NCBI RefSeq assembly: GCF_024539675.1
Contig: NZ_JAHHIT010000081.1
Span: 1-46,409 of the forward strand
Reading direction: 5' to 3'
From: Streptomyces hilarionis
Lineage (GTDB): Bacteria; Actinomycetota; Actinomycetes; Streptomycetales; Streptomycetaceae
DNA: 46,409 nucleotides
The translations under genes and the position numbers were made by a program. Below, in pieces: positions 1 through 7,945 of the stretch (position 1 is its first letter; each line of letters starts with the position of its first letter). The notes beneath the pieces are model-generated. The model did not search any database. It worked only from the letters and a program-made list of their open reading frames with translations, and was not told the DNA's origin.

Positions 1-170
1 CCCGTCGGCACGGACCCGAGCGGCGTGTGCGGCGCGTGCGCACGACGGCGGCGCGGCGCGGTGAGCCGGTCGCGTCGCCCCGTCGGTCACCCCCGCCCCT
101 CGAACCGTCCCACGCGTGCGTCGACGTACGCTGGACGCGTCTTCCCTCCTGCAATCCGGAGCACCTTTTC
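1..170. other. No supported gene at left edge
   Basis: This stretch precedes the rsmB start. One plus frame is open from the window edge to a TGA near 62-64. It could be the last residues of a truncated upstream gene, because methionyl-tRNA formyltransferase often sits here in Streptomyces, but too little remains to identify it. Confidence 0.4.
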
Positions 171-1598
171 GTGAGCGAACAGCCCCAGCGTCCCCGCAAG
201 TCGGGCAAGCCCTACCGCCGCCCCCAGAAGGACCCCGTCCGCCTTCTCGCCTTCGAGGCGCTGCGGGCGGTGGACGAGCGGGACGCGTACGCCAACCTCG
301 TGCTGCCGCCGCTGCTGCGCAAGGCGCGGGAGAAGGAGGGCCCCGAGAAGTTCGACGGACGGGACGCGGCCCTCGCCACCGAGCTGGTCTACGGGACGCT
401 GCGCCGGCAGGGGACGTACGACGCCGTCATCTCCGCGTGCGTCGACCGGCCCCTGCGCGAGGTCGACCCGCCGGTCCTCGACGTCCTGAGCCTCGGCGCG
501 CACCAGCTGCTGGGGACCCGCATCCCGACGCACGCCGCTGTGTCCGCCTCCGTGGACCTCGCCCGGGTGGTGCTCGGCGACGGGCGCGCCAAGTTCGTCA
601 ACGCCGTGCTGCGCAAGATCGCCCAGCACGATCTGGACGAGTGGATCGAGAAGGTCGCCCCGCCCTACGACGACGACCCCGAGGACCACCTCGCCGTCGT
701 GCACTCGCACCCGCGCTGGGTCGTCTCCGCGCTCTGGGACTCGCTCGGCGGCGGCCGGGCCGGCATCGAGGATCTGCTGGAGGCCGACAACGAGCGGCCC
801 GAGGTGACGCTGGTCGCCCGGCCGGGGCGGGCCACCACCGGGGAACTGCTCCGGGAGGAGGCCGCCGTCGCCGGGCGCTGGTCGCCGTACGCCGTCCGGC
901 TGACGGAGGGCGGCGAGCCCGGCGCCATCGACGCCGTCCGGGACGGCCGGGCGGGCGTGCAGGACGAGGGCAGCCAGCTCGTGGCGCTCGCGCTGGCCGA
1001 CGCGCCGCTCGACGGGCCGGACACGAAGTGGCTGGACGGGTGCGCGGGGCCCGGCGGCAAGGCCGCGCTGCTCGCCGCCCTCGCCGCCGAGCGCGGAGCG
1101 GTCCTGCTGGCCTCGGAGAAGCAGCCGCACCGGGCGGGGCTCGTCGCCAAGGCGCTGGCCGGCAATCCCGGCCCCTACCAGGTCATCGCCGCCGACGGCA
1201 CGCGGCCGCCGTGGCGTCCGGGCTCCTTCGACCGGGTGCTGATGGACGTGCCGTGCACCGGCCTCGGAGCCCTGCGCCGACGGCCCGAAGCGCGCTGGCG
1301 GCGCCGGCCGGAGGACCTCGACGGGTTCGGGCCGTTGCAGCGCGGGCTGCTGCGCACCGCCCTGGACTCCGTGCGGGTCGGGGGCGTCGTCGGATACGCC
1401 ACCTGCTCACCGCACCTGGCCGAGACGAGGGCCGTCGTGGCCGACGTCCTCAAGCAGTGCCCGCAGACCGAACTGATCGACGCGCGGCCGCTGCTGCCGG
1501 GCGTGCCGGCCCTGGGGGACGGCCCCGACGTCCAGCTGTGGCCGCATCTGCACGGGACCGACGCCATGTACCTGGCGTTGATCAGGAAGACCGGCTGA
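171..1598 (+). CDS. rsmB: RsmB-type 16S rRNA m5C methyltransferase
   Basis: S-adenosylmethionine-dependent rRNA cytosine-C5 methyltransferase of the RsmB/NOP family (475 aa). The N-terminal third is a NusB-like all-alpha RNA-binding domain, followed by a Rossmann methyltransferase domain. The SAM-binding motif DGCAGPGGK lies around residue 289. The two family cysteines are visible: Cys362 in VPCTGLG (motif IV) and Cys412 in YATCS (motif VI, the expected nucleophile). The GTG at 171 was chosen because the frame upstream of it is low-complexity basic sequence unlike the family and the protein then begins just before the NusB domain. It converges on argG across a strong terminator. The family assignment is firm; the exact target base is inferred. 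Confidence 0.93.
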   Translation: MSEQPQRPRKSGKPYRRPQKDPVRLLAFEALRAVDERDAYANLVLPPLLRKAREKEGPEKFDGRDAALATELVYGTLRRQGTYDAVISACVDRPLREVDPPVLDVLSLGAHQLLGTRIPTHAAVSASVDLARVVLGDGRAKFVNAVLRKIAQHDLDEWIEKVAPPYDDDPEDHLAVVHSHPRWVVSALWDSLGGGRAGIEDLLEADNERPEVTLVARPGRATTGELLREEAAVAGRWSPYAVRLTEGGEPGAIDAVRDGRAGVQDEGSQLVALALADAPLDGPDTKWLDGCAGPGGKAALLAALAAERGAVLLASEKQPHRAGLVAKALAGNPGPYQVIAADGTRPPWRPGSFDRVLMDVPCTGLGALRRRPEARWRRRPEDLDGFGPLQRGLLRTALDSVRVGGVVGYATCSPHLAETRAVVADVLKQCPQTELIDARPLLPGVPALGDGPDVQLWPHLHGTDAMYLALIRKTG

Positions 1599-1683
1599 CA
1601 CACCCCCCGGCCGGCCGCCGCACCCCCGGCCGACCGCCCGGGGAGCCTTCCCCGGGCACGAGGCAGGCCGCCGCCCGGAACAC

Positions 1684-1728
1684 GAAGAAGGCCGGTCGCA
1701 CGCGAACCGCGTGCGACCGGCCTTCTTC
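1684..1728. terminator. Bidirectional terminator, rsmB/argG
   Basis: A perfect 20-bp stem (arms 1684-1703 and 1709-1728) with a 5-base loop GAACC lies between two converging genes. There is AA-rich sequence before the left arm and TTC at the end of the right arm. It would act on both strands. Confidence 0.85.
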
Positions 1729-1745
1729 CCGGGCTTCAGGGGCCG

Positions 1746-3200
1746 TCAGTCCGTGCCGAACTCCATGGCGGCGCGGTCCAGCAGCGCGTCGTCCTCGGAG
1801 ACCTCGCCGCGCGAGGCGATGGCCTCGGCGCCGCCCTCGGGCATCTCCGGCATGGTGCCGATCAGACCGGTCGCGGCCGCCTGGGCGGCGCCGATGGCCG
1901 GGCTGCCGGTGCCGATCAGACCGAGCCCCGCGTACTGCTCCAGCTTGGCGCGCGAGTCGGCGATGTCGAGGTTGCGCATGGTGAGCTGGCCGATCCGGTC
2001 CACCGGACCGAACGCGGAGTCCTCGGTGCGCTCCATGGACAGCTTGTCCGGGTGGTAGCTGAACGCGGGGCCCGTGGTGTCGAGGATCGAGTAGTCCTCG
2101 CCGCGCCGCAGCCGCAGGGTGACCTCGCCGGTGACGGCCGCGCCGACCCAGCGCTGAAGGGACTCCCGGATCATCAGGGCCTGCGGGTCCAGCCAGCGCC
2201 CCTCGTACATGAGGCGGCCCAGCCGCCGGCCCTCGTTGTGGTACTGGGCGACGGTGTCCTCGTTGTGGATCGCGTTGACCAGGCGCTCGTAGGCCGCGTG
2301 CAGCAGGGCCATGCCGGGCGCCTCGTAGATGCCGCGGCTCTTGGCCTCGATGATGCGGTTCTCGATCTGGTCGGACATGCCGAGGCCGTGCCGGCCGCCG
2401 ATCGCGTTGGCCTCCATCACCAGGTCGACGGGGGAGGCGAACTCCTTGCCGTTGACCGTGACCGGGCGGCCCTGGTCGAAGCCGATCGTCACGTCCTCGG
2501 CGGCGATCGCGACCTCCGGGTCCCAGAACCGCACGCCCATGATGGGCTCGACGGTCTCGACGCCGGTGTCCAGGTGCTCCAGGGTCTTGGCCTCGTGGGT
2601 GGCGCCCCAGATGTTGGCGTCGGTGGAGTACGCCTTCTCGGTGCTGTCCCGGTAGGGCAGGTCGTGGGCGACCAGCCACTCCGACATCTCCTTGCGCCCG
2701 CCGAGCTCGGTCACGAAGTCCGCGTCCAGCCAGGGCTTGTAGATGCGCAGGTGCGGGTTGGCGAGCAGCCCGTAGCGGTAGAACCGCTCGATGTCGTTGC
2801 CCTTGAAGGTCGAGCCGTCGCCCCAGATCTGGACGTCGTCCTCGAGCATCGCCCGGACCAGGAGGGTGCCGGTGACGGCGCGGCCCAGCGGCGTGGTGTT
2901 GAAGTAGGCGCGACCGCCCGAGCGGATGTGGAACGCCCCGCAGGTGAGCGCGGCCAGGCCCTCCTCGACCAGCGCGGCGCGGCAGTCGACCAGGCGCGCG
3001 ATCTCGGCGCCGTACGTCTTGGCGCGACCGGGCACCGAGGCGATGTCGGGCTCGTCGTACTGGCCGATGTCGGCGGTGTAGGTGCACGGGACGGCGCCCT
3101 TGTCACGCATCCACGCGACGGCGACCGAGGTGTCGAGCCCGCCGGAGAAGGCGATGCCGACGCGCTCGCCGGCGGGGAGGGAGGTGAGGACCTTGGACAT
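1746..3200 (-). CDS. argG: Argininosuccinate synthase
   Basis: Joins citrulline and aspartate with ATP hydrolysis in arginine biosynthesis (484 aa). The PP-loop motif SGGLDTS lies near residue 20, and the sequence matches the long ArgG subfamily of about 450-490 residues. The ATG at 3200 gives the usual MSKVLTSLPAGERVGIAFSG start; an in-frame ATG at 3215 would add five residues. Neither start has a good Shine-Dalgarno sequence. No other arg gene is in the window. TGCAT/ATGCA half-sites immediately upstream suggest ArgR control, and they overlap the stop codon of the MMPL gene transcribed in the same direction. The gene ends at the shared terminator with rsmB. Confidence 0.96.
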   Translation of the reverse strand: MSKVLTSLPAGERVGIAFSGGLDTSVAVAWMRDKGAVPCTYTADIGQYDEPDIASVPGRAKTYGAEIARLVDCRAALVEEGLAALTCGAFHIRSGGRAYFNTTPLGRAVTGTLLVRAMLEDDVQIWGDGSTFKGNDIERFYRYGLLANPHLRIYKPWLDADFVTELGGRKEMSEWLVAHDLPYRDSTEKAYSTDANIWGATHEAKTLEHLDTGVETVEPIMGVRFWDPEVAIAAEDVTIGFDQGRPVTVNGKEFASPVDLVMEANAIGGRHGLGMSDQIENRIIEAKSRGIYEAPGMALLHAAYERLVNAIHNEDTVAQYHNEGRRLGRLMYEGRWLDPQALMIRESLQRWVGAAVTGEVTLRLRRGEDYSILDTTGPAFSYHPDKLSMERTEDSAFGPVDRIGQLTMRNLDIADSRAKLEQYAGLGLIGTGSPAIGAAQAAATGLIGTMPEMPEGGAEAIASRGEVSEDDALLDRAAMEFGTD

Positions 3201-3207
3201 AGGAAGA

Positions 3208-3236
3208 TTATGCATGAACTCGCATGGTCATGCAAA
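3208..3236. promoter_or_regulatory. ARG-box-like site upstream of argG
   Basis: On the minus strand the segment reads TTGCATGACCATGCGA followed by GTTCATGCATAA, giving TGCATG, CATGCG and CATGCA half-sites about 10-11 bp apart. Actinobacterial ArgR operators are tandem 18-bp palindromes built on TGCAT-N-ATGCA. The site covers the expected promoter and start of argG and overlaps the MMPL stop codon at 3228-3230. The assignment is by motif only. Confidence 0.6.
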
Positions 3237-5387
3237 GGGTGGTTCGTTCTCCCCGCTCGCGACGGGCTGCGCGGGCTCCTTCGGGCCGGTCGCCGGGGTC
3301 TCCCGGGCGGAGCGGTGCGGCCACCAGATCTTCGGGCCGATGTCCAGGAACAGGGAGGTGACGAGCACCGACCGCACGATGAAGGTGTCGAGCAGGACGC
3401 CCAGCGCCACCGCGAAGCCGATCTCGGCGAACGCGACCATGGGCAGCGTGGCCAGGGCGGCGAAGGTGCCGGCCAGGACCAGGCCCGCCGAGGTGATCAC
3501 CGCCCCCGTCGCGGCCAGGCCGGTCACCACCCCCCGCCGGGTGCCCTGGTGTGCTGCCTCCTCGCGGATGCGGGTGGTCAGGAAGATGTTGTAGTCGATG
3601 CCCAGGGCCACCAGGAAGACGAAGACGAACAGGGGGAAGTCCGTCGACTCGCCCGCGTAGTCGAAGAGGTGGCGGAAGGCCAGCGCGCTGAGCCCGAGTG
3701 CCGCCGTGAAGGACAGGATCACGGTCCCCACCAGCAGCAGCGGAGCGATCAGCGCGCGCAGCAGGGCGCAGAGGATGAGCAGGACCACGCCCAGGACCAG
3801 CGGGATGATCAGCCGGTTGTCGTGCGTGGTGGCCTTGTCCATGTCGAGCAGCGCGGCCGTGCCGCCGCCCACCTGCGCGTCGGCGCCGGGCACCTCGTGC
3901 ACCGCGTCCCGCACCCGCTCCACGGTCTGCTTCGCGGCCTCGCTGTCGGCCGGGGCGGTCATCGTGGCCTCGAAGAGCACCTTGCCGTCGTGGACGGGTT
4001 TCGTGCCCGGCGGCCGCGTCAGGGACGTCGGCACGACGCCCGGCGTCCCCGCGACCGCGAGCTTCGCCCGCCCGGCTCCCGCCACGTCGCTGACGACGAC
4101 CAGCGGGTCCCCGCTCCCCGCCGGGAAGTACTTCTGCGACACCCGTTGGCCCGTGATCGAGTCGGGCGTGCCGGTGAAGGCGTCCGCGTTGGAGATGCCC
4201 TCGGCGCGCAACTGGATCAGGCCGAGCGAACAGACCGCCAGGGCCAGCGCCGTCACCGCCCAGACCAGCCGGGGGCGGCGGGCGATGCCCTTGCCGGTGC
4301 GGGCCCAGACACCGCGCTCGGTCGGGTCGGAGGAGCCGTGGTGCGGGATCGCCGGCCAGAAGATCCAGCGGCCGCAGATCACCAGCAGGGCGGGGAAGAG
4401 GGTCGTCATCGCCAGCAGCGCCACCGCCACGCCGATGGCGGCGACCGGGCCCAGACCGCGCGTGGAGTTCATCTCGGCGGCCAGCAGCATCAACATGCTC
4501 AGGACGACCGTGGCGCCGGACGCCAGCACGGCGGGGCCGGCGCGGTGCAGCGCCAGGGCCATCGCCTCGTGCCGGTCCTCGTGACGGCGCAGCTCCTCCC
4601 GGTAGCGGGCCACCAGCAGCAGGGCGTAGTCCGTGCCCGCGCCGAACACGAGCACGGTGAGGATGCCGGCGCTCTGACCGTTCACCGTCAAGCCCGCATG
4701 GGTCGCCAGGAAGTAGATCAGGGCCTGCGCGGTGAACAGGGCGGCGACCACGGCCAGCACCGGGACCACGAGCAGGGTGGGACTGCGGTAGGTGATCAGG
4801 AGCATGACGACGACCACGCCCATCGCCGCCAGCAGCAGGGTCGAGTCGATGCCCTCGAAGGCCTTGGAGAAGTCCGCGGACGTGCCGCCGGGGCCCGTGA
4901 TGTGCACGGCGAGGCCGCTGTCGCCGGTGTCGACGACGTCCCGGATCGACGCGACGGCCGGGGCGATGCGCTGCCACCCCTGCTCGTCCATGGTGATCGG
5001 GACGTAGATCTCGGCGGCGCGGGGATCGACCGGGCGGTCGTAGACCGGGCCGCGGGTCTCGGCGCCGCGGATGCCGTGGGCGGTGAGCCCCCTGAGTCGG
5101 ATCGCGTCCTCGGTGATGCGGGCCCGGTCCCCGGCCGTCAGCCCGCTGTCACGGGCGTAGACGACGACCGCGGGGATCTGTTCGGGCCGGAAGTCCTGCG
5201 AGAGCTCCAGGACCTGGGTGGACTCCGCCGACCCCGGAAGCCAGGAGGCCGCGTCGTTGTCCTGGGCGTCGGTGAGCTTCGAGGCGAAGGGCGCGGTCAG
5301 GAACAGCACCACCACCCACAACGCCAGCACCAGCCACTTGGCCCGCCGCCCGCAGACGAGATGCGCGACGCCGCGTCCTTCGGCCAT
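3228..5387 (-). CDS. MMPL/RND family membrane transporter
   Basis: Inner-membrane exporter of the MMPL (actinobacterial RND) superfamily, 719 aa. It has one N-terminal transmembrane helix, an extracytoplasmic domain of about 150 residues, a bundle of membrane helices, a second external domain and a second bundle. The repeated family signatures GAGTDYALLLVARYREEL and ALGIDYNIFLTTRIREE mark the two halves. The ATG at 5387 was chosen because upstream residues are arginine-rich and not hydrophobic and a GGGGGG run sits a few bases before it. Substrate is unknown; relatives export lipids or antibiotics (MmpL, ActII-3). It is divergent from rpe, and argG follows it 27 bases downstream on the same strand. 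Confidence 0.9.
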   Translation of the reverse strand: MAEGRGVAHLVCGRRAKWLVLALWVVVLFLTAPFASKLTDAQDNDAASWLPGSAESTQVLELSQDFRPEQIPAVVVYARDSGLTAGDRARITEDAIRLRGLTAHGIRGAETRGPVYDRPVDPRAAEIYVPITMDEQGWQRIAPAVASIRDVVDTGDSGLAVHITGPGGTSADFSKAFEGIDSTLLLAAMGVVVVMLLITYRSPTLLVVPVLAVVAALFTAQALIYFLATHAGLTVNGQSAGILTVLVFGAGTDYALLLVARYREELRRHEDRHEAMALALHRAGPAVLASGATVVLSMLMLLAAEMNSTRGLGPVAAIGVAVALLAMTTLFPALLVICGRWIFWPAIPHHGSSDPTERGVWARTGKGIARRPRLVWAVTALALAVCSLGLIQLRAEGISNADAFTGTPDSITGQRVSQKYFPAGSGDPLVVVSDVAGAGRAKLAVAGTPGVVPTSLTRPPGTKPVHDGKVLFEATMTAPADSEAAKQTVERVRDAVHEVPGADAQVGGGTAALLDMDKATTHDNRLIIPLVLGVVLLILCALLRALIAPLLLVGTVILSFTAALGLSALAFRHLFDYAGESTDFPLFVFVFLVALGIDYNIFLTTRIREEAAHQGTRRGVVTGLAATGAVITSAGLVLAGTFAALATLPMVAFAEIGFAVALGVLLDTFIVRSVLVTSLFLDIGPKIWWPHRSARETPATGPKEPAQPVASGENEPPFA

Positions 5388-5548
5388 GACTACCCCCCGG
5401 ACCGCTCTGTCGCCGCCGCGGGCGCCCACGCCGTGCCAGGAGCGCGGGGGACCGCCCGGCCGGTCGTCGCCGGCGCGCCGGCGACGCACCACGTTCGCCC
5501 CGCCGGACCGGTGCCCGCAACCCCCGCGGGGCATGGCAGGCTTGGGTC
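5388..5548. other. Divergent intergenic region MMPL/rpe
   Basis: This 161-bp region must hold promoters for the MMPL gene (minus) and rpe (plus). It is very GC-rich, and I could not assign -10/-35 hexamers with confidence. Confidence 0.4.
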
Positions 5549-6235
5549 ATGGCCGTGCAGATCAACCCCAGCATCCTGTCCGCCGACTTCGCCCGCCTCG
5601 CGGACGAGGCGAAGGCGGTCGAAGGAGCCGACTGGCTCCACGTCGACGTCATGGACAACCATTTCGTCCCGAACCTCACGCTCGGTGTGCCGGTCGTAGA
5701 GTCACTGGCCCGTGCGACGGACACTCCGCTGGACTGCCATCTGATGATCGAGGCCCCCGACCGCTGGGCCCCGCAGTACGTCGAGGCGGGTGCCTCGTCC
5801 GTCACCTTCCACGTCGAGGCCGCCGCCGCGCCCGTGCGGCTCGCCCGCGAGATCCGGGCGAAGGGCGCGCGCGCCTCGATGGCGCTCAGGCCCGCGACGC
5901 CGATCGAGCCCTACGAGGACCTGCTGCCCGAACTGGACATGCTGCTGATCATGACGGTCGAGCCGGGCTTCGGCGGTCAGGCCTTCCTCGACATCATGCT
6001 CCCCAAGATCCGCCGCACCCGCGAGTTGATCAGCAAGCACGGGCTCGACCTGTGGCTCCAGATCGACGGCGGGGTCTCGGCCGCCACGATCGAGCGGTGC
6101 GCCGAGGCGGGCGCGGACGTGTTCGTGGCGGGGTCGGCGGTGTACGGCGCCGACGACCCGGCCGAGGCGGTCCGTGGCCTGCGCGCTCAGGCGGAGGCGG
6201 CGACCGCCGGCGCCACCTGGGGTTGTGACCACTGA
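5549..6235 (+). CDS. rpe: Ribulose-phosphate 3-epimerase
   Basis: TIM-barrel enzyme of the pentose phosphate pathway interconverting ribulose 5-phosphate and xylulose 5-phosphate (228 aa, the normal family length). Family segments are present in order: HVDVMDNHFVPNLTLG, DCHLMIE, VEPGFGGQAF and IDGGVSAAT, carrying the metal-binding histidines and aspartates and the phosphate-binding loop. The ATG at 5549 gives MAVQINPSILSADF, the standard start. A sugar-binding transcriptional regulator follows 114 bases downstream on the same strand, suggesting a functional link through pentose phosphates. Confidence 0.97.
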   Translation: MAVQINPSILSADFARLADEAKAVEGADWLHVDVMDNHFVPNLTLGVPVVESLARATDTPLDCHLMIEAPDRWAPQYVEAGASSVTFHVEAAAAPVRLAREIRAKGARASMALRPATPIEPYEDLLPELDMLLIMTVEPGFGGQAFLDIMLPKIRRTRELISKHGLDLWLQIDGGVSAATIERCAEAGADVFVAGSAVYGADDPAEAVRGLRAQAEAATAGATWGCDH

Positions 6236-6349
6236 ACCGACCACTTACCGACAGGAATATGAACGGCTCCCATCAGAGCTGATCAACTGCGCCGGATCTG
6301 CGAGGATGAGCGGCGTATCCAGAGTGTGAACAGCAGTGAGGAGAACGCC

Positions 6350-7369
6350 GTGTCGGGTATGTCGGCGGGCCGGTCAGCCATGCGGATGGGACCCGCTGAG
6401 CTGGTGCAGGCGGCGGCCATGGCCCGCCGCTTCTACCTCGAGGGCAAGTCCAAGATCCAGATCGCGGAGGAGTTCGGCGTCAGCCGCTTCAAGGTGGCCC
6501 GGGTCCTGGAGACCGCCCTCGAACGGGATCTCGTGCGGATCGAGATCCGCGTGCCGGCCGAACTGGACGCCGAGCGCTCCGACGCGCTCCGCGCCAGGTA
6601 CGGCCTCAGGCACGCCGTCGTGGTCGAGTCCCCGGCCGAGGCAGAGGAGACCACGGACCCCGAGAACCTGGGGGAAGTGGCCGCCGACCTGCTCGGCGAA
6701 CTGGTCGACGAGGGGGATGTGCTGGGACTGGCCTGGGGCCGGTCCACGATTCACATGGCGGCGGCGCTGGACCGGCTGCCGCCGTGCACGGTCGTGCAGC
6801 TCACGGGCGTGTACGACGCCGGGACCGCCGAGCGCGGCTCCGTCGAGGCGGTGCGCCGGGCCGCCCAGGTCTCCGGCGGCGACGCGCACCCCATCTACGC
6901 GCCGATGCTGCTGCCGGACGCGGCCACCGCGATAGCGCTGCGTCACCAGACCGGGATCGCCCGGGCCTTCGACTACTTCGACAAGGTCACGGTCGCCTGC
7001 GTCTCCATCGGCTCCTGGGAGCCGGGCATCTCGACGGTGTACGACATGCTCAGCGACGAGGAGCGGGGCCACTACGCCTCGCTCGGCGTCGCCGCCGAGA
7101 TGTCCGCCCACCTCTTCGACGCCGACGGCCGCAGGGTCGGCCGTGACCTGGGCGAGCGGTGCATCACGGTCAAGGCCGACCAGCTGCGCCGGATCCCGGA
7201 GGTCGTCGCGATCGCCGGCGGCCAGCGCAAGGCGGCCGCGATCGACGCGGTGCTGCGGTCCGGGCTCGTCACCAGCCTGGTGACGGACACGTCCGCGGCC
7301 GACTACCTGATGACGGCCGGACCGACGCCCAAGCCCGCCCTCAACCGCTCGGACCCCGACGGGATCTGA
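6350..7369 (+). CDS. SorC/DeoR-type sugar-binding transcriptional regulator
   Basis: Cytoplasmic regulator (339 aa) with an N-terminal helix-turn-helix (residues about 20-55, KIQIAEEFGVSRFKVARVLE) and a C-terminal sugar-phosphate-binding domain of the SorC type (GLAWGRST, IYAPMLLPD, and GQRKAAAIDAVLRSG near the end). The GTG at 6350 is preferred over the GTG at 6326 because GAGGAG lies seven bases before it. It lies directly downstream of rpe, so its ligand may be a pentose or hexulose phosphate; this is inference from context. A GC-rich hairpin with a UUCG loop closes the unit. Confidence 0.9.
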   Translation: MSGMSAGRSAMRMGPAELVQAAAMARRFYLEGKSKIQIAEEFGVSRFKVARVLETALERDLVRIEIRVPAELDAERSDALRARYGLRHAVVVESPAEAEETTDPENLGEVAADLLGELVDEGDVLGLAWGRSTIHMAAALDRLPPCTVVQLTGVYDAGTAERGSVEAVRRAAQVSGGDAHPIYAPMLLPDAATAIALRHQTGIARAFDYFDKVTVACVSIGSWEPGISTVYDMLSDEERGHYASLGVAAEMSAHLFDADGRRVGRDLGERCITVKADQLRRIPEVVAIAGGQRKAAAIDAVLRSGLVTSLVTDTSAADYLMTAGPTPKPALNRSDPDGI

Positions 7370-7377
7370 CGGCGGCG

Positions 7378-7414
7378 GGCGGGATCCCACCGGAACCGGC
7401 GGGATCCCACCGGA
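7378..7414. repeat. 17-bp direct repeat, two copies
   Basis: GGCGGGATCCCACCGGA occurs at 7378-7394 and again at 7398-7414, a 20-bp period, immediately after the regulator stop codon. No function is evident; it may be a slippage duplication. Confidence 0.7.
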
Positions 7415-7444
7415 TTCCGGGGCTCCCGGGGATGATCAGAAGGA

Positions 7445-7475
7445 GAGGGGGGCGGGTCTTCGGACCGCCCCCCTC
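7445..7475 (+). terminator. UUCG-loop terminator hairpin
   Basis: A 13-bp GC stem (arms 7445-7458 with one bulged G, and 7463-7475) is capped by a TTCG tetraloop. It lies after the sugar-binding regulator and before the barstar gene. Confidence 0.75.
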
Positions 7476-7508
7476 CGCCGTGAACGACTCGCTCAGGACG
7501 GTGCCTGG

Positions 7509-7814
7509 ATGACGGAGCACATGCTCGAACTGGACCTCGACGGCGTCACCGACAAGGCGGTCCTGATGGACCGCTGCGCCCGCCATCTCGAACTGCCCGA
7601 CGGGTTCGGCCGCAACTGGGACGCCCTCGCCGACAGCCTCGCCGGCCTGCCCGACGGCCCCGAGTCCGGACCGGTGCTCGTCGTCGTGCGCAACTGGCGG
7701 CAGTACGCGAAGTCCCGGCCGGAGGAGTGGGAGATCGCCCAGGAGGTGTTCGCCGGCGCGGTGGACCGCACGCCCGCGCTGTCGGTCGTGCTCGCGCTCG
7801 GAGGATCCTCCTAA
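7509..7814 (+). CDS. Barstar-family protein (RNase inhibitor-like)
   Basis: Small protein (101 aa) of the barstar fold. The segment GFGRNWDALADSL (residues 32-44) corresponds to the barstar segment that inserts into the barnase active site; Asp38 and Asp42 align with barstar Asp35 and Asp39, while the barstar tryptophan 38 position is alanine (Ala41). Its role would be to bind and inhibit a barnase-like ribonuclease, but no ribonuclease gene is adjacent and nothing in the window encodes a barnase. It lies between a terminator and guaB1 and is probably monocistronic. Confidence 0.85.
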   Translation: MTEHMLELDLDGVTDKAVLMDRCARHLELPDGFGRNWDALADSLAGLPDGPESGPVLVVVRNWRQYAKSRPEEWEIAQEVFAGAVDRTPALSVVLALGGSS

Positions 7815-7868
7815 TGCCCGCCTGAGCTGCTTGGACGTTCCGTCCGGGCATCGCATCCCGGCCTTCGT

Positions 7869-7894
7869 GGGAGAATGAAGTACGTGCTTCTCCC
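7869..7894. promoter_or_regulatory. Inverted repeat upstream of guaB1
   Basis: GGGAGAA (7869-7875) and TTCTCCC (7888-7894) form a 7-bp inverted repeat around 12 bases, about 50 bases before the guaB1 start. It could be an operator or a leader hairpin. No regulator is recognised. Confidence 0.35.
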
Positions 7895-7945
7895 CCTGGC
7901 TGACCTGTCCGGGGGTCACCTCTGATCGACTGGGATGTGCAGCAC

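Noticed and set aside
2052..5699. 1215-codon plus-strand frame
   Set aside because: It runs antisense through argG and the MMPL gene; the composition is His/Gln/Arg/Gly-rich as expected for the complementary frame of GC-rich coding DNA, and no domain is visible.
7378..7414. Start of a CRISPR-like or VNTR array
   Set aside because: There are only two copies of a 17-bp repeat with three bases between; no further units.
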